Shown one piece after another: positions 11,859-22,000 of a DNA stretch of 64,000 nt. The stretch is from Xanthomonas sp. AM6. GTDB taxonomy: Bacteria; Pseudomonadota; Gammaproteobacteria; Xanthomonadales; Xanthomonadaceae. Location: assembly GCF_025665335.1 (NCBI RefSeq), contig NZ_CP106869.1, positions 3,002,501 through 3,066,500 on the forward strand, in the 5' to 3' direction. Position 1 is the stretch's first letter, and each line of letters begins with the position of its first letter. Below the pieces are notes generated by a model. The model was not told the origin of the DNA, did no database searches, and worked only from the letters and a program-made list of their open reading frames with translations. The position numbers were made by a program, and so were the translations under genes.

Positions 11859-14852
11859 TCACAGCGCCAGGCGGATTCCGCCGTAGTACATGCGCCCGAT
11901 CACGTCGTACACGCCGGCGTGGTAGCCGAGTTCGAAATTGGCCCCGCCCGCCTCCGCGCCGGGCACCCGCGGCGGTGCGCGGTCGAACGCGTTGGTGACG
12001 CCGCCGAACAGTTCAAGCCCCGACTTGAGCCGGTAGTAGCCGGACACGTCGCTGTAGAACACGTTGCCGGTCCAGACCTTCTGGTACTCGGTGTCGGTGA
12101 TCTGGGTGCTGTTGCGCATCTTGCCGATATGCCGCAGCGACCAAGTCGCGCCGGCATGCGCGTTGGACCAGGTGCTGCGCAGCACGCCCTTCCACTGCGG
12201 CGAGCCGAACACCCCGGCGAAGCGCTCGACGTTGTCCGGCTGATCCGGGTCCAGGGTGTAGTCCTGGCGGATCAGGCGCGTGTAGTTCAGGTCGAACGAC
12301 AGCGCGCCGGCGTTCTGGCCCCAGCGCCCGGCGAGGTCGTAGCGGTACTGCGCGGCGAAATCGACGCCGCGGGTCAGGTAGCGCGACAGGTTCAGCTTCT
12401 GCGTGACCACCTCGAGCAGGTTGCCGCCGGCGTCGCGGTCGACGAAGGAGCAGAACTGGTTGTCCAGGGTCGGCGCGTCGACGCACTTGTTGATGATGGT
12501 CTGCGCCGGGAACGAATCGATCGCGCCGCGCAGGTCGATGTTGTAGTAGTCCACCGACAGCGAGAAGTCTTCCAGGAAGCGCGGCCGCAGCACCACGCCG
12601 ACGGTGCGGGTCTTGGCGGTCTCGTTGCCCAGGTCCAGGTTGCCCTTGGTGACGATGTCGCGGTACAGCCAGTAGGTGTCCTTGTCGGACGGGTCGAGCT
12701 GCGCGCAGTTGGCCGCGGCGTACTGGCTGCGGTCGGTGCGGTAGCGCAGGTTGTAGGTATTGCAGGGATCGGTGATCCACATGCCGCCGATGCTGCTGGC
12801 GGTGTACAGCTCGCCGATGTTGGGCGCGCGCACCGCCTTGCCGTAGGTGCCGCGCAGGGTGATGTCGCGGATCGGCGACCAGTCGACGCCGAACTTGTTG
12901 GTGACGGTGCGGCCGGCCGTGTTGTAGTCGGACACGCGCACCGCCGCGTCCATGCCCAGCCGCTCGGCGAACGGCTTGCCGGCCAGCAACGGCAGGTGCA
13001 GTTCGCTGTACAGCTCCTTGACGTCGTACTGGCCGCGCAATGGCAGCTGGGTGGTGCCGAGGCTGGCGTCGTAGGCGGGATTGGCCGGGTCGTACTGGGC
13101 GATCGCGCCGATGTCGTTGCGCTCCTTGCGGTACTCGCCGCCGAACACGATCTGCGCCTCGCCGCCAGGCAGGTCGAAGATGCCGCCGGAGGCATAGGCC
13201 GACAGCACCTGCTGGGTCAGCGTGGTGGTGGCCCAGTCGGTGTCGTAGCGCAGGTAGGCGATCTCCTCGGGGCTCAGGCGCTTGAACGGATTCAACGGCA
13301 CGCAGCCGTTGCCCGGGTCGGTGAGCGTGCTGCGGCAGATCGCGCTGCCGTCGGCGGCGGTGGTGGAATCGACCGCCAGGTAGTAGCGGTCGTAGGCCAC
13401 CGTGTCGATGTCGCGGTTGCGCTGGCGGGTGCGGCCGTAGGAATAGTAGGCCGCGTAGTTCCAGGCGCGCGCGCCCAGGCTGAAATCGCCCTCCAGGCCG
13501 ACCACGCCCTGCATCAGCCGGCGCCGGTAGTCGCTGCCGCCCTGCCCCAATTCGGCGTCGAAATGGCGGGCGAAGTAGACGCCGTCGGTGATCGCGCCGC
13601 CGTTGGCCGCGCGCATCTCGTCGGTGATGAACGGGCTGTCCGCCGGCACCGCCTCGCTGCCGAACGCGCTCAGCGCGCGCCATGCCGAGCGCGAGCTGTT
13701 CTGCGCATAGCCGACGTTGGCGAACAGGCGCAGGCTGTCGCTGAAATCGAAGTTGAAGGTGGCGCGGCTGGAGAAGCGGTCCGACGGCACCGACAGGTAC
13801 CACGAGTCGTAGCGCCCGCCGTATTCGCCGCCGTCGGTGAGCAGGCTGCCCAGCGCGTCGACCGGATTGTCCAGGCTGCGCGGCGCGGCATTGACGTAGC
13901 CGCCCGGCCCCAGCACCGGCGCGCGCAGGCGCCCGTCGGCGGTCATCGCATAGTGGCGCCCGCCCAGGATCAGCTGCGCGTCTTGGGCATTGTTGATGTT
14001 GCGGTTGTTGTCGGAGATCCAGTAACGCTGGTTGCGGTTGTTGCGCGTGTACATCGGATAGCCCATCGCGGTCCATGGCCGGTCCTGGCCGGACACCGAG
14101 TCGGGCTGGCGTTCGTAGAAGCCGTACACGGTGACGTTGCCGCGGTTGTCGGCGAAGTTGCGCCCAAACAGCGCGTCGATGCTGGTGCTGCGCATGTCGC
14201 CGCGACTGGACGCGCCGTAACGGGCGCTGGCGTCCAGGCCCTGGAAGTCCTTCTTCAGGATGAAATTGGCCACGCCGGTGACCGCGTCGGCGCCGTACAG
14301 CGCCGAGGCGCCGCCGGTGATGACTTCCACGCGCTCGACCAGGCTGGAGGGGATGTTGCTGACGTCCACCGCCGAGGTGCCGGGAATCGCCGGCACCTGG
14401 CGGCGGCCGTCGACCAGCACCAGCGTGCGTTGCGTGCCCATGCCGCGCAGGTCCAGCGCGTTGATGCCGGGGTTGCCGGCCAGGTTGCCGGTCTGGCTGG
14501 TCTGGGTCAGCGCCAGGCTCGGCAGCTGGTTGACCACGTCGGCGATCTCGGTATAGCCGGCGGCGCGGATCTGCTCGGCGCCGATCACGGTCAGCGGCGT
14601 CGGGCCGTCCAGCGCGTCGTTGCGGCGGATGCGCGAGCCGGTGACGACGACGCTGTCCAGGGTCTTGGCATCGGCGCTGTCGCCGCCATCGGCGGCGGCG
14701 GCCTTGTCGCGCACGGCGGTGTCCTGCGCCGCGGCGGGCAGCGCCACCAGCAGCGCCATGGCGATCGCGCCGCACAGCAGGCCGCGCCGTTGTCCGCGGC
14801 GATGGCGCTCGCGGCAGATCGGGTGGAAAGAAGGCAAGCGAACCTGGCGCAT
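11859..14852 (-). CDS. TonB-dependent outer-membrane receptor (TBDR2)
   Basis: Predicted TonB-dependent importer of 997 residues. The signal peptide region MALLVALPAAAQ is followed by TonB-box-like KTLDSVVVTGSR, a plug with NQLPSLALTQTSQTGN, RTLVLVDGRRQ and VEVITGGASALYGADAV, and a beta-barrel ending MYYGGIRLAL. It is more distant from TBDR1 and TBDR3 than they are from each other. The start at 14852 is preceded by GAGAGACAG; the N-region before the hydrophobic core is long and Arg-rich, so a downstream start is possible. It has its own upstream element (copy F) and is followed by the GH127 promoter, so it is probably a single-gene unit. Confidence 0.92.
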   Translation of the reverse strand: MRQVRLPSFHPICRERHRRGQRRGLLCGAIAMALLVALPAAAQDTAVRDKAAAADGGDSADAKTLDSVVVTGSRIRRNDALDGPTPLTVIGAEQIRAAGYTEIADVVNQLPSLALTQTSQTGNLAGNPGINALDLRGMGTQRTLVLVDGRRQVPAIPGTSAVDVSNIPSSLVERVEVITGGASALYGADAVTGVANFILKKDFQGLDASARYGASSRGDMRSTSIDALFGRNFADNRGNVTVYGFYERQPDSVSGQDRPWTAMGYPMYTRNNRNQRYWISDNNRNINNAQDAQLILGGRHYAMTADGRLRAPVLGPGGYVNAAPRSLDNPVDALGSLLTDGGEYGGRYDSWYLSVPSDRFSSRATFNFDFSDSLRLFANVGYAQNSSRSAWRALSAFGSEAVPADSPFITDEMRAANGGAITDGVYFARHFDAELGQGGSDYRRRLMQGVVGLEGDFSLGARAWNYAAYYSYGRTRQRNRDIDTVAYDRYYLAVDSTTAADGSAICRSTLTDPGNGCVPLNPFKRLSPEEIAYLRYDTDWATTTLTQQVLSAYASGGIFDLPGGEAQIVFGGEYRKERNDIGAIAQYDPANPAYDASLGTTQLPLRGQYDVKELYSELHLPLLAGKPFAERLGMDAAVRVSDYNTAGRTVTNKFGVDWSPIRDITLRGTYGKAVRAPNIGELYTASSIGGMWITDPCNTYNLRYRTDRSQYAAANCAQLDPSDKDTYWLYRDIVTKGNLDLGNETAKTRTVGVVLRPRFLEDFSLSVDYYNIDLRGAIDSFPAQTIINKCVDAPTLDNQFCSFVDRDAGGNLLEVVTQKLNLSRYLTRGVDFAAQYRYDLAGRWGQNAGALSFDLNYTRLIRQDYTLDPDQPDNVERFAGVFGSPQWKGVLRSTWSNAHAGATWSLRHIGKMRNSTQITDTEYQKVWTGNVFYSDVSGYYRLKSGLELFGGVTNAFDRAPPRVPGAEAGGANFELGYHAGVYDVIGRMYYGGIRLAL

Positions 14853-15029
14853 GGACTGTCTCTCGGTTGGCCGGCCTGCACGAAACTCCAGGCCGCACGA
14901 CGCCACCTCCCGCTGCGCGGCAGCGAGAACGGCATCGATCGATGGAGGCCGTGCATCCCCGCACGGCGCGCTGTGCGCTGCGCGTCGCTGCGCACCGCAC
15001 TTGCAGGGTTTCACGCCGGCAGGCGCAAC

Positions 15030-15069
15030 GTCTTGTGAAAAAACATCGTCTTTGACGTGGAAATGTGTC
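15030..15069 (-). promoter_or_regulatory. Shared island regulatory element, copy F (TBDR2), degenerate
   Basis: Plus strand GTCTTGT (15030-15036), 19 nt, CGTGGAAATGTGTC (15056-15069). In gene direction TTTCCACG, 19 nt, ACAAGAC. The ACAAGACG block is exact and the spacing is kept, but the palindrome is weak: TTCC and one C match. It is 177 nt upstream of the TBDR2 ATG. Alone it would not be convincing; it counts because position and spacing match the other copies. Confidence 0.45.
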
Positions 15070-15136
15070 GATATGTTGCAGTGGATGCCGCAGCCGCCAA
15101 CCGGCGCGCGCTGCCGCATGCAGGCGCGCGCCGCGC

Positions 15137-17482
15137 TCAACGCACGTTCGGCGCCGGCGCCGCCGCCACCGGTTGCCCGTTCCAGTCCGGAGTCGGCGCC
15201 CGCTGCAGCCAGCGCACGAAGAAATCCAGCAGGCGGCGCTGGCCGTACGCGCCGCCGGCGCCGTGGTCGCCGCCGGGCACCACCAGCAGGTCGAAATCCT
15301 TGCCGGCCTTGATCAGGCGGTCGGCGACCTGGAAGGTGCTGGCCGGATCGACGTTGTGGTCCATGTCGCCGGTCACCAGCAGCAGATGCCCCTGCAGGCG
15401 CCAGGCGTTGTCGACGTTGGACGAGGCGGCATACCACGGCCCGACCGGCCAGCCCATCCACTGCTCGTTCCACCAGATCTTGTCCATGCGGTTGTCGTGG
15501 CAGCCGGAATTGGCCACCGCGGCGACGTAGAACTCGGGATGGAACAGCAACGCGCCGAGCGCGCTCTGGCCGCCGGCGGAGGTGCCGTAGATGCCCACGC
15601 CCTGCCCGGCCGCATACCACGGATATTGCGCGGCCGCGGCGCGGTGCCAGGCGATGCGGTCGGGAAAACCGGCGTCCTTGAGGTTGCGCCAGGCCACGTC
15701 GTGGAACGCGCGCGAGCGGTTGTTGGTGCCCATGCCGTCGATCTGCGCCACGGCGAAGCCGAGCGCAGTCAACGCCGGCACGCGCGCGCTGAAGCGCTTG
15801 GGCACGAACGCGCCGTGCGGGCCGGCATAGATGTTCTCGACCACGCGGTAACTGCGCTGCGGATCCAGCCCCTGCGGCCGATGGATCACGCCCCAGATCT
15901 CGGTCTTGCCGTCGCGGCCGGGCGCGTGGAACGGCAGCGGCGGCACCCAGCCGGCGGCGAGAAGCCGCGACAGGTCGGTGCGCGCGACCTGCCGCACCAG
16001 CGCGCCGTCGTCGCTGCGGCGCAGCTCCAGCACCGGCCCCAGGTCCACCCGCGAATACAAGTCGAGCAGCCAGCGCCCGTCGGGCGAATAGACCACCTGG
16101 TGGTCGGCCGGCGCCGGCGTCAGCGCGGTCAGGCCGCGGCCGTCAAGGCCGATGCGATAGGCATGCCGGTAGTACGGGTCCTCGCCCGGCAGCATGCCGG
16201 AGGCGGTGAAGTACACCTGTTGCGCGGCCTCGTCGACGCGATCGACCTTGCGCACCACCCACTCGCCGCGGGTGACCTGGCGTGGCGCGGCGCCACCGCG
16301 CGTGTCGTACAGGTACAGATGCTCCCAGCCGTCGCGCTCGGAGGCCCACAGGGTGCGCACGCCATCGGCGAAGTCGTGCCGGTAGTACTTGCCGCCGTCG
16401 CCGCTGAGCGCGCTGTACTCGATGAAGGTCGGCGAGGTTTCCTCGATCAGCGTGCGCGCCTGCGCGCTGCGTCCGTCCGCCTCGATGACCCGGTAGCGCT
16501 GGTGGCCGCGTTCGTTGTACTCGAAGGTGAAGCCGCTGCCGTCGCTGCGCCACTGCGGCCAGCCCAGGGTGAAGGCATTCGGGAACAGCGTCGCCGGCAC
16601 CGCCTGCGCGCGGCGCGAAGCCACGTCGAACAGCACCGGCCGCAGTACCGGCAGCGGATCGCCGGGCTTGGCGTAGGCCTGCTGGTGCAGCTTCGGCTGC
16701 AGTTGGTCGGAGGGCGCCGACTCGATGTAGTACACCGTGCGCGGCGGCGCCGGGGTCACCCGGTAGGCGACCAGCCGGGTCGAGTCCGGCGACCAGGCGA
16801 AGCTGTCCACCGCGTAGTACCCGGCCGCGCTGCCGTCGTCGCTGAGCGCGAACGGCGCGCCGCCGGCGGCCGCGGCGACCACCACGTTGCCGGCGTCGAC
16901 CCAGGCCCGCCACTTGCCGTCCGGCGAGGCCTGCGCATGTGCCGGGCCCTGTTTCAGCGGGATGCTCATGTCGTAGGAATCGGGCTCGCGCGCGCCCATC
17001 TCGCTGCGCGTGCAGCGGTAGTCCGGCAACACGCAGCGCCAGCGCACGCGATCGCGCTCGAAGTCGAGCTGGTGCGGGCCCAGCTTGATCTCCGACAGCT
17101 GCAGCGCCGCCGCATCGGCCGGCGGCCCGCCGGTTGCCGACAGCGCCGCCGCCAGCCGCGCATGGTCGAAGGCCAGTGCGTCGCCGCCGCCGTCCACGGT
17201 CCCCATCCGGTATTCGATCGCCGGCGCGGCGCCGGCGCGCGCCAGCGCGCGGCGGTACAGGAAGCGCCCCGCGTCCAGCCACACCGGCTGCGACGGCTCG
17301 CGATCGACCAGCGCCTCGTAGCGGCGGCTCAGCGCCTGCGCGCGCTGGTAGTCGTCCGCAGCCGGCGCCGCCAGCGCGCATGGCGCCAGCGCCAGCAGCA
17401 GCGCTGCCGCGGCATGCCGCCGCGCGTGCTGCAGCCAGGCGCGCCGTCCGCCGCGGTGCGGCCGATCCTTCTGCATTGCCAT
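15137..17482 (-). CDS. S9 prolyl oligopeptidase-family dipeptidyl peptidase (DPP-IV type), exported
   Basis: Predicted serine exopeptidase removing dipeptides, typically Xaa-Pro, from peptide N-termini in the periplasm. It has 781 residues: a Sec signal (hydrophobic AAALLLALAPCALA), a DPP-IV beta-propeller (about 100-520), and a C-terminal alpha/beta-hydrolase. The catalytic triad is Ser635 in GIYGTSAGGQS, Asp708 in GDMDHNV and His740 in PGGDHG. GGGAGAGGA abuts the ATG at 17482; the second ATG at 17476 has better Shine-Dalgarno spacing and may be used. Last gene of the TBDR3-GH121-GH43-S9 operon, 11 nt after GH43. A paralogue lies at 30939-33269. Cleavage preference is inferred from the family. 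Confidence 0.9.
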   Translation of the reverse strand: MAMQKDRPHRGGRRAWLQHARRHAAAALLLALAPCALAAPAADDYQRAQALSRRYEALVDREPSQPVWLDAGRFLYRRALARAGAAPAIEYRMGTVDGGGDALAFDHARLAAALSATGGPPADAAALQLSEIKLGPHQLDFERDRVRWRCVLPDYRCTRSEMGAREPDSYDMSIPLKQGPAHAQASPDGKWRAWVDAGNVVVAAAAGGAPFALSDDGSAAGYYAVDSFAWSPDSTRLVAYRVTPAPPRTVYYIESAPSDQLQPKLHQQAYAKPGDPLPVLRPVLFDVASRRAQAVPATLFPNAFTLGWPQWRSDGSGFTFEYNERGHQRYRVIEADGRSAQARTLIEETSPTFIEYSALSGDGGKYYRHDFADGVRTLWASERDGWEHLYLYDTRGGAAPRQVTRGEWVVRKVDRVDEAAQQVYFTASGMLPGEDPYYRHAYRIGLDGRGLTALTPAPADHQVVYSPDGRWLLDLYSRVDLGPVLELRRSDDGALVRQVARTDLSRLLAAGWVPPLPFHAPGRDGKTEIWGVIHRPQGLDPQRSYRVVENIYAGPHGAFVPKRFSARVPALTALGFAVAQIDGMGTNNRSRAFHDVAWRNLKDAGFPDRIAWHRAAAAQYPWYAAGQGVGIYGTSAGGQSALGALLFHPEFYVAAVANSGCHDNRMDKIWWNEQWMGWPVGPWYAASSNVDNAWRLQGHLLLVTGDMDHNVDPASTFQVADRLIKAGKDFDLLVVPGGDHGAGGAYGQRRLLDFFVRWLQRAPTPDWNGQPVAAAPAPNVR

Positions 17483-17493
17483 TCCTCTCCCGT

Positions 17494-19083
17494 TCAACGA
17501 TCGTCGCACTGCCGCGCCGCCGCAGCGTCGGCCGGGGCCAGACGCTGCGCGCGCGTGGCCCACAGTTCCCACTCCTGCACCGCGAGTGCGGCGTACTGGC
17601 CATCGGCGCCGGACGCATCGAACACCGCGCGCACGCAGCGCGTACTCACCGGCGCGAAGCGCAGCGTCTGCGCGCGGCCGGCGACCGCACCGCGCACGGC
17701 CTGCGCCAACGGCAGCCACTGCCCGTCCTTGCGGTATTCGAGATGCCAGCGCGCCGGCGGCGCCACGCCTGCAGTCGCGCCGCGCGGATGGTCGGCCCAG
17801 AACACGATGCGGCTGCGGTCCAGCGTCACCGGCTGCGCCCAGCTGTACTGGATCCACTGCTGCGGCGGATTGTGCGCGCTCCAGCTGCCCCACATCTGCG
17901 GCGGCAGCGGATTGCGCTTGACCACGCCGTCGTTGAGCGCGGCGATCCAGTACTGGTGCGGGATGTCCGGGCCATTGGAAGCGCTGGCATGGGCGTAGCG
18001 GGCGACGTTGCGTTGCGGCGGCAGCGGCGGCTGCGCCCTGCGCGTGGCCAGCACCGGGCGGATCCGCGCCGGCTGCCGGCTGTCGTCCCACTCCAGCCGG
18101 TCGATCGCCACACTGCGGCGGAAGTGGCCGCCGCCCTTGGCGTCGGCGGTGTGGTAGACCAGGTACCACTGGCCCTTGAACTGCACGATACCCGGATGCG
18201 AAGTGGTCGAGGACACCGGCGCCAGGATCACCCCGCGGTAGGTCCACGGCCCCAGCGGCGACGGCGCGCTGCCGTAGGCGATGCAGGCGTGGTACAGCGT
18301 CGGCGTGCAGTCCGACTCCGGCCCGGCACGGTTGCCGGCATAGGCCAGGTAGTAGCTGCCGTTGCGCTTGAACAGCCACGGCGCCTCGAAGTAGCCGTCC
18401 AGCGTGGCGACCGCCACCGCTGCGCCCTTGGGCGTGACCATGTCGCGTTCCAGCTCGATGCCGAACAGCTTGCCGAAGGTGCCCCAGTACAGGTACACGC
18501 GGCCGTCGTCGTCGACCAGCACGGTCGGGTCGATGTTCTGGATGGTGTTCCTGACCGGCAGCGACTGCGACAGGATCGGCCCTTGCGGATGCGCGTCGCG
18601 CCACGGCCCCAGCGGGCTGTCGGCGACCGCCACGCCGATCGCGAACGGATCGGCGTGGCGCGAGCCCTTCTCCTCCACCGGCGCGTACAGGTAGTAGCGC
18701 CGGTCCGGCCCCTGCACGATCTGCGCGGCATAGGCGCGGCCCGCGGCGGCCCAGGCGAACACCTGCTCCGGGCGCAGCAGCGACGGGTAGTGGGTCCAGC
18801 GGCCGCTGCCGACGTCGTCGGTGGCCAGCAGCTGCCAGCGCCGCATCACGAAGTCGTTGACGTCCGGTGGCGCCTCGTCGCGGCCGGCGATGATGTACAG
18901 CGTGCCGTCGGCGACCAGCGGCGCCGGATCGGCGGAATAATCGCGGCCGTCGGCCAGGATCGGATTGCCGGCGGCGTGCACGCTGCGCGCCTGCAACGGC
19001 GTGGCCTGCGCGCTGGCGGCGCACGCCACGCAGGCAGCCAGCAAGGCCCATGCGTGGCCGAACGCAACGCGGCGCAGGCTCAT
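17494..19083 (-). CDS. GH43 glycosidase with C-terminal discoidin-like domain, exported
   Basis: Predicted inverting GH43 enzyme (alpha-L-arabinofuranosidase/arabinanase fold), 529 residues. A Sec signal ends near CAASAQA. The five-bladed propeller has the three family acids: general base Asp52 in YSADPAPLV, pKa modulator Asp185 in NIDPTVLVDDDG, and general acid Glu233 in GYFEAPWLF. Residues about 365-515 form a beta-sandwich (LNDGV...WGSW...YSWAQPV...WELW) very like a domain in the adjacent GH121-like protein. The ATG overlaps the upstream stop (ATGA). In this context it could remove the terminal alpha-arabinose of hydroxyproline tetra-arabinoside, the job of HypAA-type enzymes; other arabinans are possible. 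Confidence 0.85.
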   Translation of the reverse strand: MSLRRVAFGHAWALLAACVACAASAQATPLQARSVHAAGNPILADGRDYSADPAPLVADGTLYIIAGRDEAPPDVNDFVMRRWQLLATDDVGSGRWTHYPSLLRPEQVFAWAAAGRAYAAQIVQGPDRRYYLYAPVEEKGSRHADPFAIGVAVADSPLGPWRDAHPQGPILSQSLPVRNTIQNIDPTVLVDDDGRVYLYWGTFGKLFGIELERDMVTPKGAAVAVATLDGYFEAPWLFKRNGSYYLAYAGNRAGPESDCTPTLYHACIAYGSAPSPLGPWTYRGVILAPVSSTTSHPGIVQFKGQWYLVYHTADAKGGGHFRRSVAIDRLEWDDSRQPARIRPVLATRRAQPPLPPQRNVARYAHASASNGPDIPHQYWIAALNDGVVKRNPLPPQMWGSWSAHNPPQQWIQYSWAQPVTLDRSRIVFWADHPRGATAGVAPPARWHLEYRKDGQWLPLAQAVRGAVAGRAQTLRFAPVSTRCVRAVFDASGADGQYAALAVQEWELWATRAQRLAPADAAAARQCDDR

Positions 19084-22000
19084 GGCGCCACCGCCGCATC
19101 GACCACGATCTGCAGGCGCACCGGCAGCTGTCCGCTGCCGCCGCGCCCTTGTGCCGTACCGACGATGCTGGTGCTGCCCGGCGCGGCATACGCAGCCGGC
19201 GCCAACGGCGGCCATTGCACCGGCACGCGTTCGCGCGAGCCGTCGTTGTACTGCACGCTGACGTACTCCGGCAGCGCCGGCACCTGTCCGGCGCGCACGT
19301 GCAGCGGCGGCGGCGCCTGCACCGTGTTGATCTGGCCCGGAACGCTGGCGCGCACCCATACGCTGGCGGCGACCGGCACGCCGCCGTCGGCCAGGCCCTG
19401 CACCTGCACGCGGCCTTCCCCGGCCAGGGACGCGGGCTCGAGCTGCGGCCAGCGCACGCCCAGCCAGGCCCAACTGCCGTCGGCAAAATAGCCGGCGATG
19501 CGCTGCGGCAGCGCCGGCGTCTCGCCGGGCGCCACGCGCACGTCGACCGGCTCGGTGCCGTTGGCGCGCTCGGCGAATACCTGCCATTCGTCGATGCCGA
19601 CCGCGGCGTGGCCGCCGCCCTGCGCGGCGGTGTCCAGCACCGCACGCAACGCGGTGGTGGTCACCGGCGCGAACGCGACGCGGCTCGGCGCGCCACCGCC
19701 GGCGACCGGATAGCCGCCGCGCACCGCGATGTCGCGCCACTGGTCGCCGTCGCGGTACTGCAGCGTCCACGTGCGCGGTGGCGCCACCCCGCCCTCGGGC
19801 TGGTCGTCCCAGAAGTACAGCGCGGCGCCGTTCACACGCTGCGCTTGCCGCCACTGGTACTGCACCCACACCGAGGCCGGCTGCGCGCGGCCCCAGCTGC
19901 CCCAGCGGCGGTCCGCCGACGGCATCTGGCCAGGCTCGGGCAGCACGCCGTCGTTGAGCGCCTGCAGCCGGTGGTGGCCGGCGGTGAACTGCGCGCTGGC
20001 CTCGGCCTCGCCCTGCACCTGCAGGCCCTGCCCGGCCGGCACCGGCGCGGCGACCACCGCTACGTCGGCATGGCCCTGCAGCGCGCCGTCGTCGGCCTGC
20101 AGCCGCAAGATATAGGCGCCGGGCGCGGTGAAGCGCACGCCGGTGCTCGCCGCCTGTGGATCGTCGAAGATCGCCGCGCCGCCGGGCGCCGCCTGCAACA
20201 CGCGCCAGTGCAGCGCCAGCGTGCCGTGCGGCAGCGCGTCGTCGCCGACCAGGCCGACAAGGCGCAGCGCGCCGCCACCGGCGCCGTCCTGCTGCCAGGC
20301 CTCGACCTGCGGCGCCTGGTTGGGCCTGGCCACCGGCGGCGCGGCGCCGCTGGCATAGGCCTGGATCTCCTTGATCCCGGTGCGCAACGCACCGGCGTGG
20401 GTCACCAGCACGCGCAGCCGCTGCACGCGCAACGGCGGGAAGCGCACGCGGTTGCGGTTGCCCTGCGCGATCGACGCATCGCGCACCTGGCCGGGCACCG
20501 CTTTCCAGGCATGGCCGTCGAAGTACTGCAGCACGTACAGCCACGGCGGCGCGTAGCCGGCGCGGGTGCCGGAGGGAAAGCCGTGTTGCTCGCCGGGCGG
20601 CGAGGAGCTGCGGTAGAAGTACAGGCGCACGTCGTCCAGCGTCTGCGGCCGGCCCAGGTCGAGTTCGATCCAGTCGCTGTGCGACGGCGACCCCACGGTG
20701 CCCCAGAACGGTTCGTTGGCGGTGCTGCCGTCCACCGCCGCGGCCGCCGCGAAGCCATCGGCGGCGTAGCTGGCGCTCACCGCCGCGCCTTGCGCGAGGT
20801 TGCGCGCGGTTGCCGGCAGCGTGGTGTCCACGCCGGCATCGGCCAGCACGGCGGCGATGCGCGCATCGGCAGCGAAGCGCACCTGCGCCGGCGTCTGCAG
20901 TGCGCGTGCGTGAGAGGCGAGCACCCGCACCTGCGCGGCATCCGCATTGACCGCATCCGGCAGCGCCTGCACCTGGCCGCTGGCCGGATCGTAGAGCACA
21001 TGCGCCAGGCGATCGACGGTGAACGCCAGCCTCCCGTCCAGGTACACCGAATAGCCCTTGGGTACCGCACCGCCGTAGTGGCGACCGTCGCGGTCCCAGA
21101 CGATGCTCAGGTCGCGGTCGCGGTAACGCAGGCCGTCGGCGGCGAAGTGATCCCAGCCGATGTCGATCGGATACAGCTCGATCCTGGCGTCGCTGCGCGG
21201 GCGCAGGCCCATCGCGTCCTCGATCACGGTGAAGTTGGTCGCGCCGAGCTGGGTGTGGTGGATCCACGAGCGGTAGCCGATATGGCCGCCATCGGCGGCG
21301 CTGCCCTGCGCCCAGAACTCGTTCTGGTCCGGGTAGCGGTTGTCGCCGTCGATGTAGTGCGCCCAGGCGTTCCAGTACAGCAGCTTGCGGTAGCTGGCCG
21401 CGTCCAGGTACGGGCTGGGATAGTCGCGCAATGCGCTGCCGAGCAGGCGGAACGCCACGGTGGAGTTGATCACCGAGAAGTTGTTGCTACCGCCGGCGCC
21501 GCGCGCCTGCTGGTCGGCCTGGTTGGCGGTGTAGAACGGGAAGATCGGATACTGCCGTGCGTCGGCGAACAGGCGCAGCGCGCGCACGTACTTCGGGTCG
21601 TCATCGGCCTCGCCCCGCTTCGGCATCAGGCCGACGCTGAACGGGTAGTAGTTGTTGGTCTCCTTCCAGTCCACCGGCAAGCGCGCACCGTCGGCCTGGC
21701 GCTGCTTGAGCAGGTCGCCGTGCAGGCCCATGCCGTCGGCGGCCGCGCTGCGGTCCTGCCACAGCACGTCGAGCACGGCGCGGCGGATCTTCGCCGCCAG
21801 CGCCTGCATCCGCGCCGCGGTCGCGGTATCGCCGGACAGTTGCGCCGCCTGCGCGGCGGCCAGCGCATTGGCGTAGACGTAGGCGCTCTCGCTGCGGTCC
21901 ATGCGGATCTGGCCGTGCCGCTTGGCCCAGTCGAAGGACACCGCGTCGGCGTCGTTGCCGGTCATCGCCGCCCAGTCGTACTCGATCAGGCCGTTGCCGT

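Noticed and set aside
6967-15136. Known xanthomonad carbohydrate boxes such as TGGTAGCGCTAACA upstream of the receptors
   Set aside because: I found none in the intergenic regions by eye; the shared element has a different sequence.
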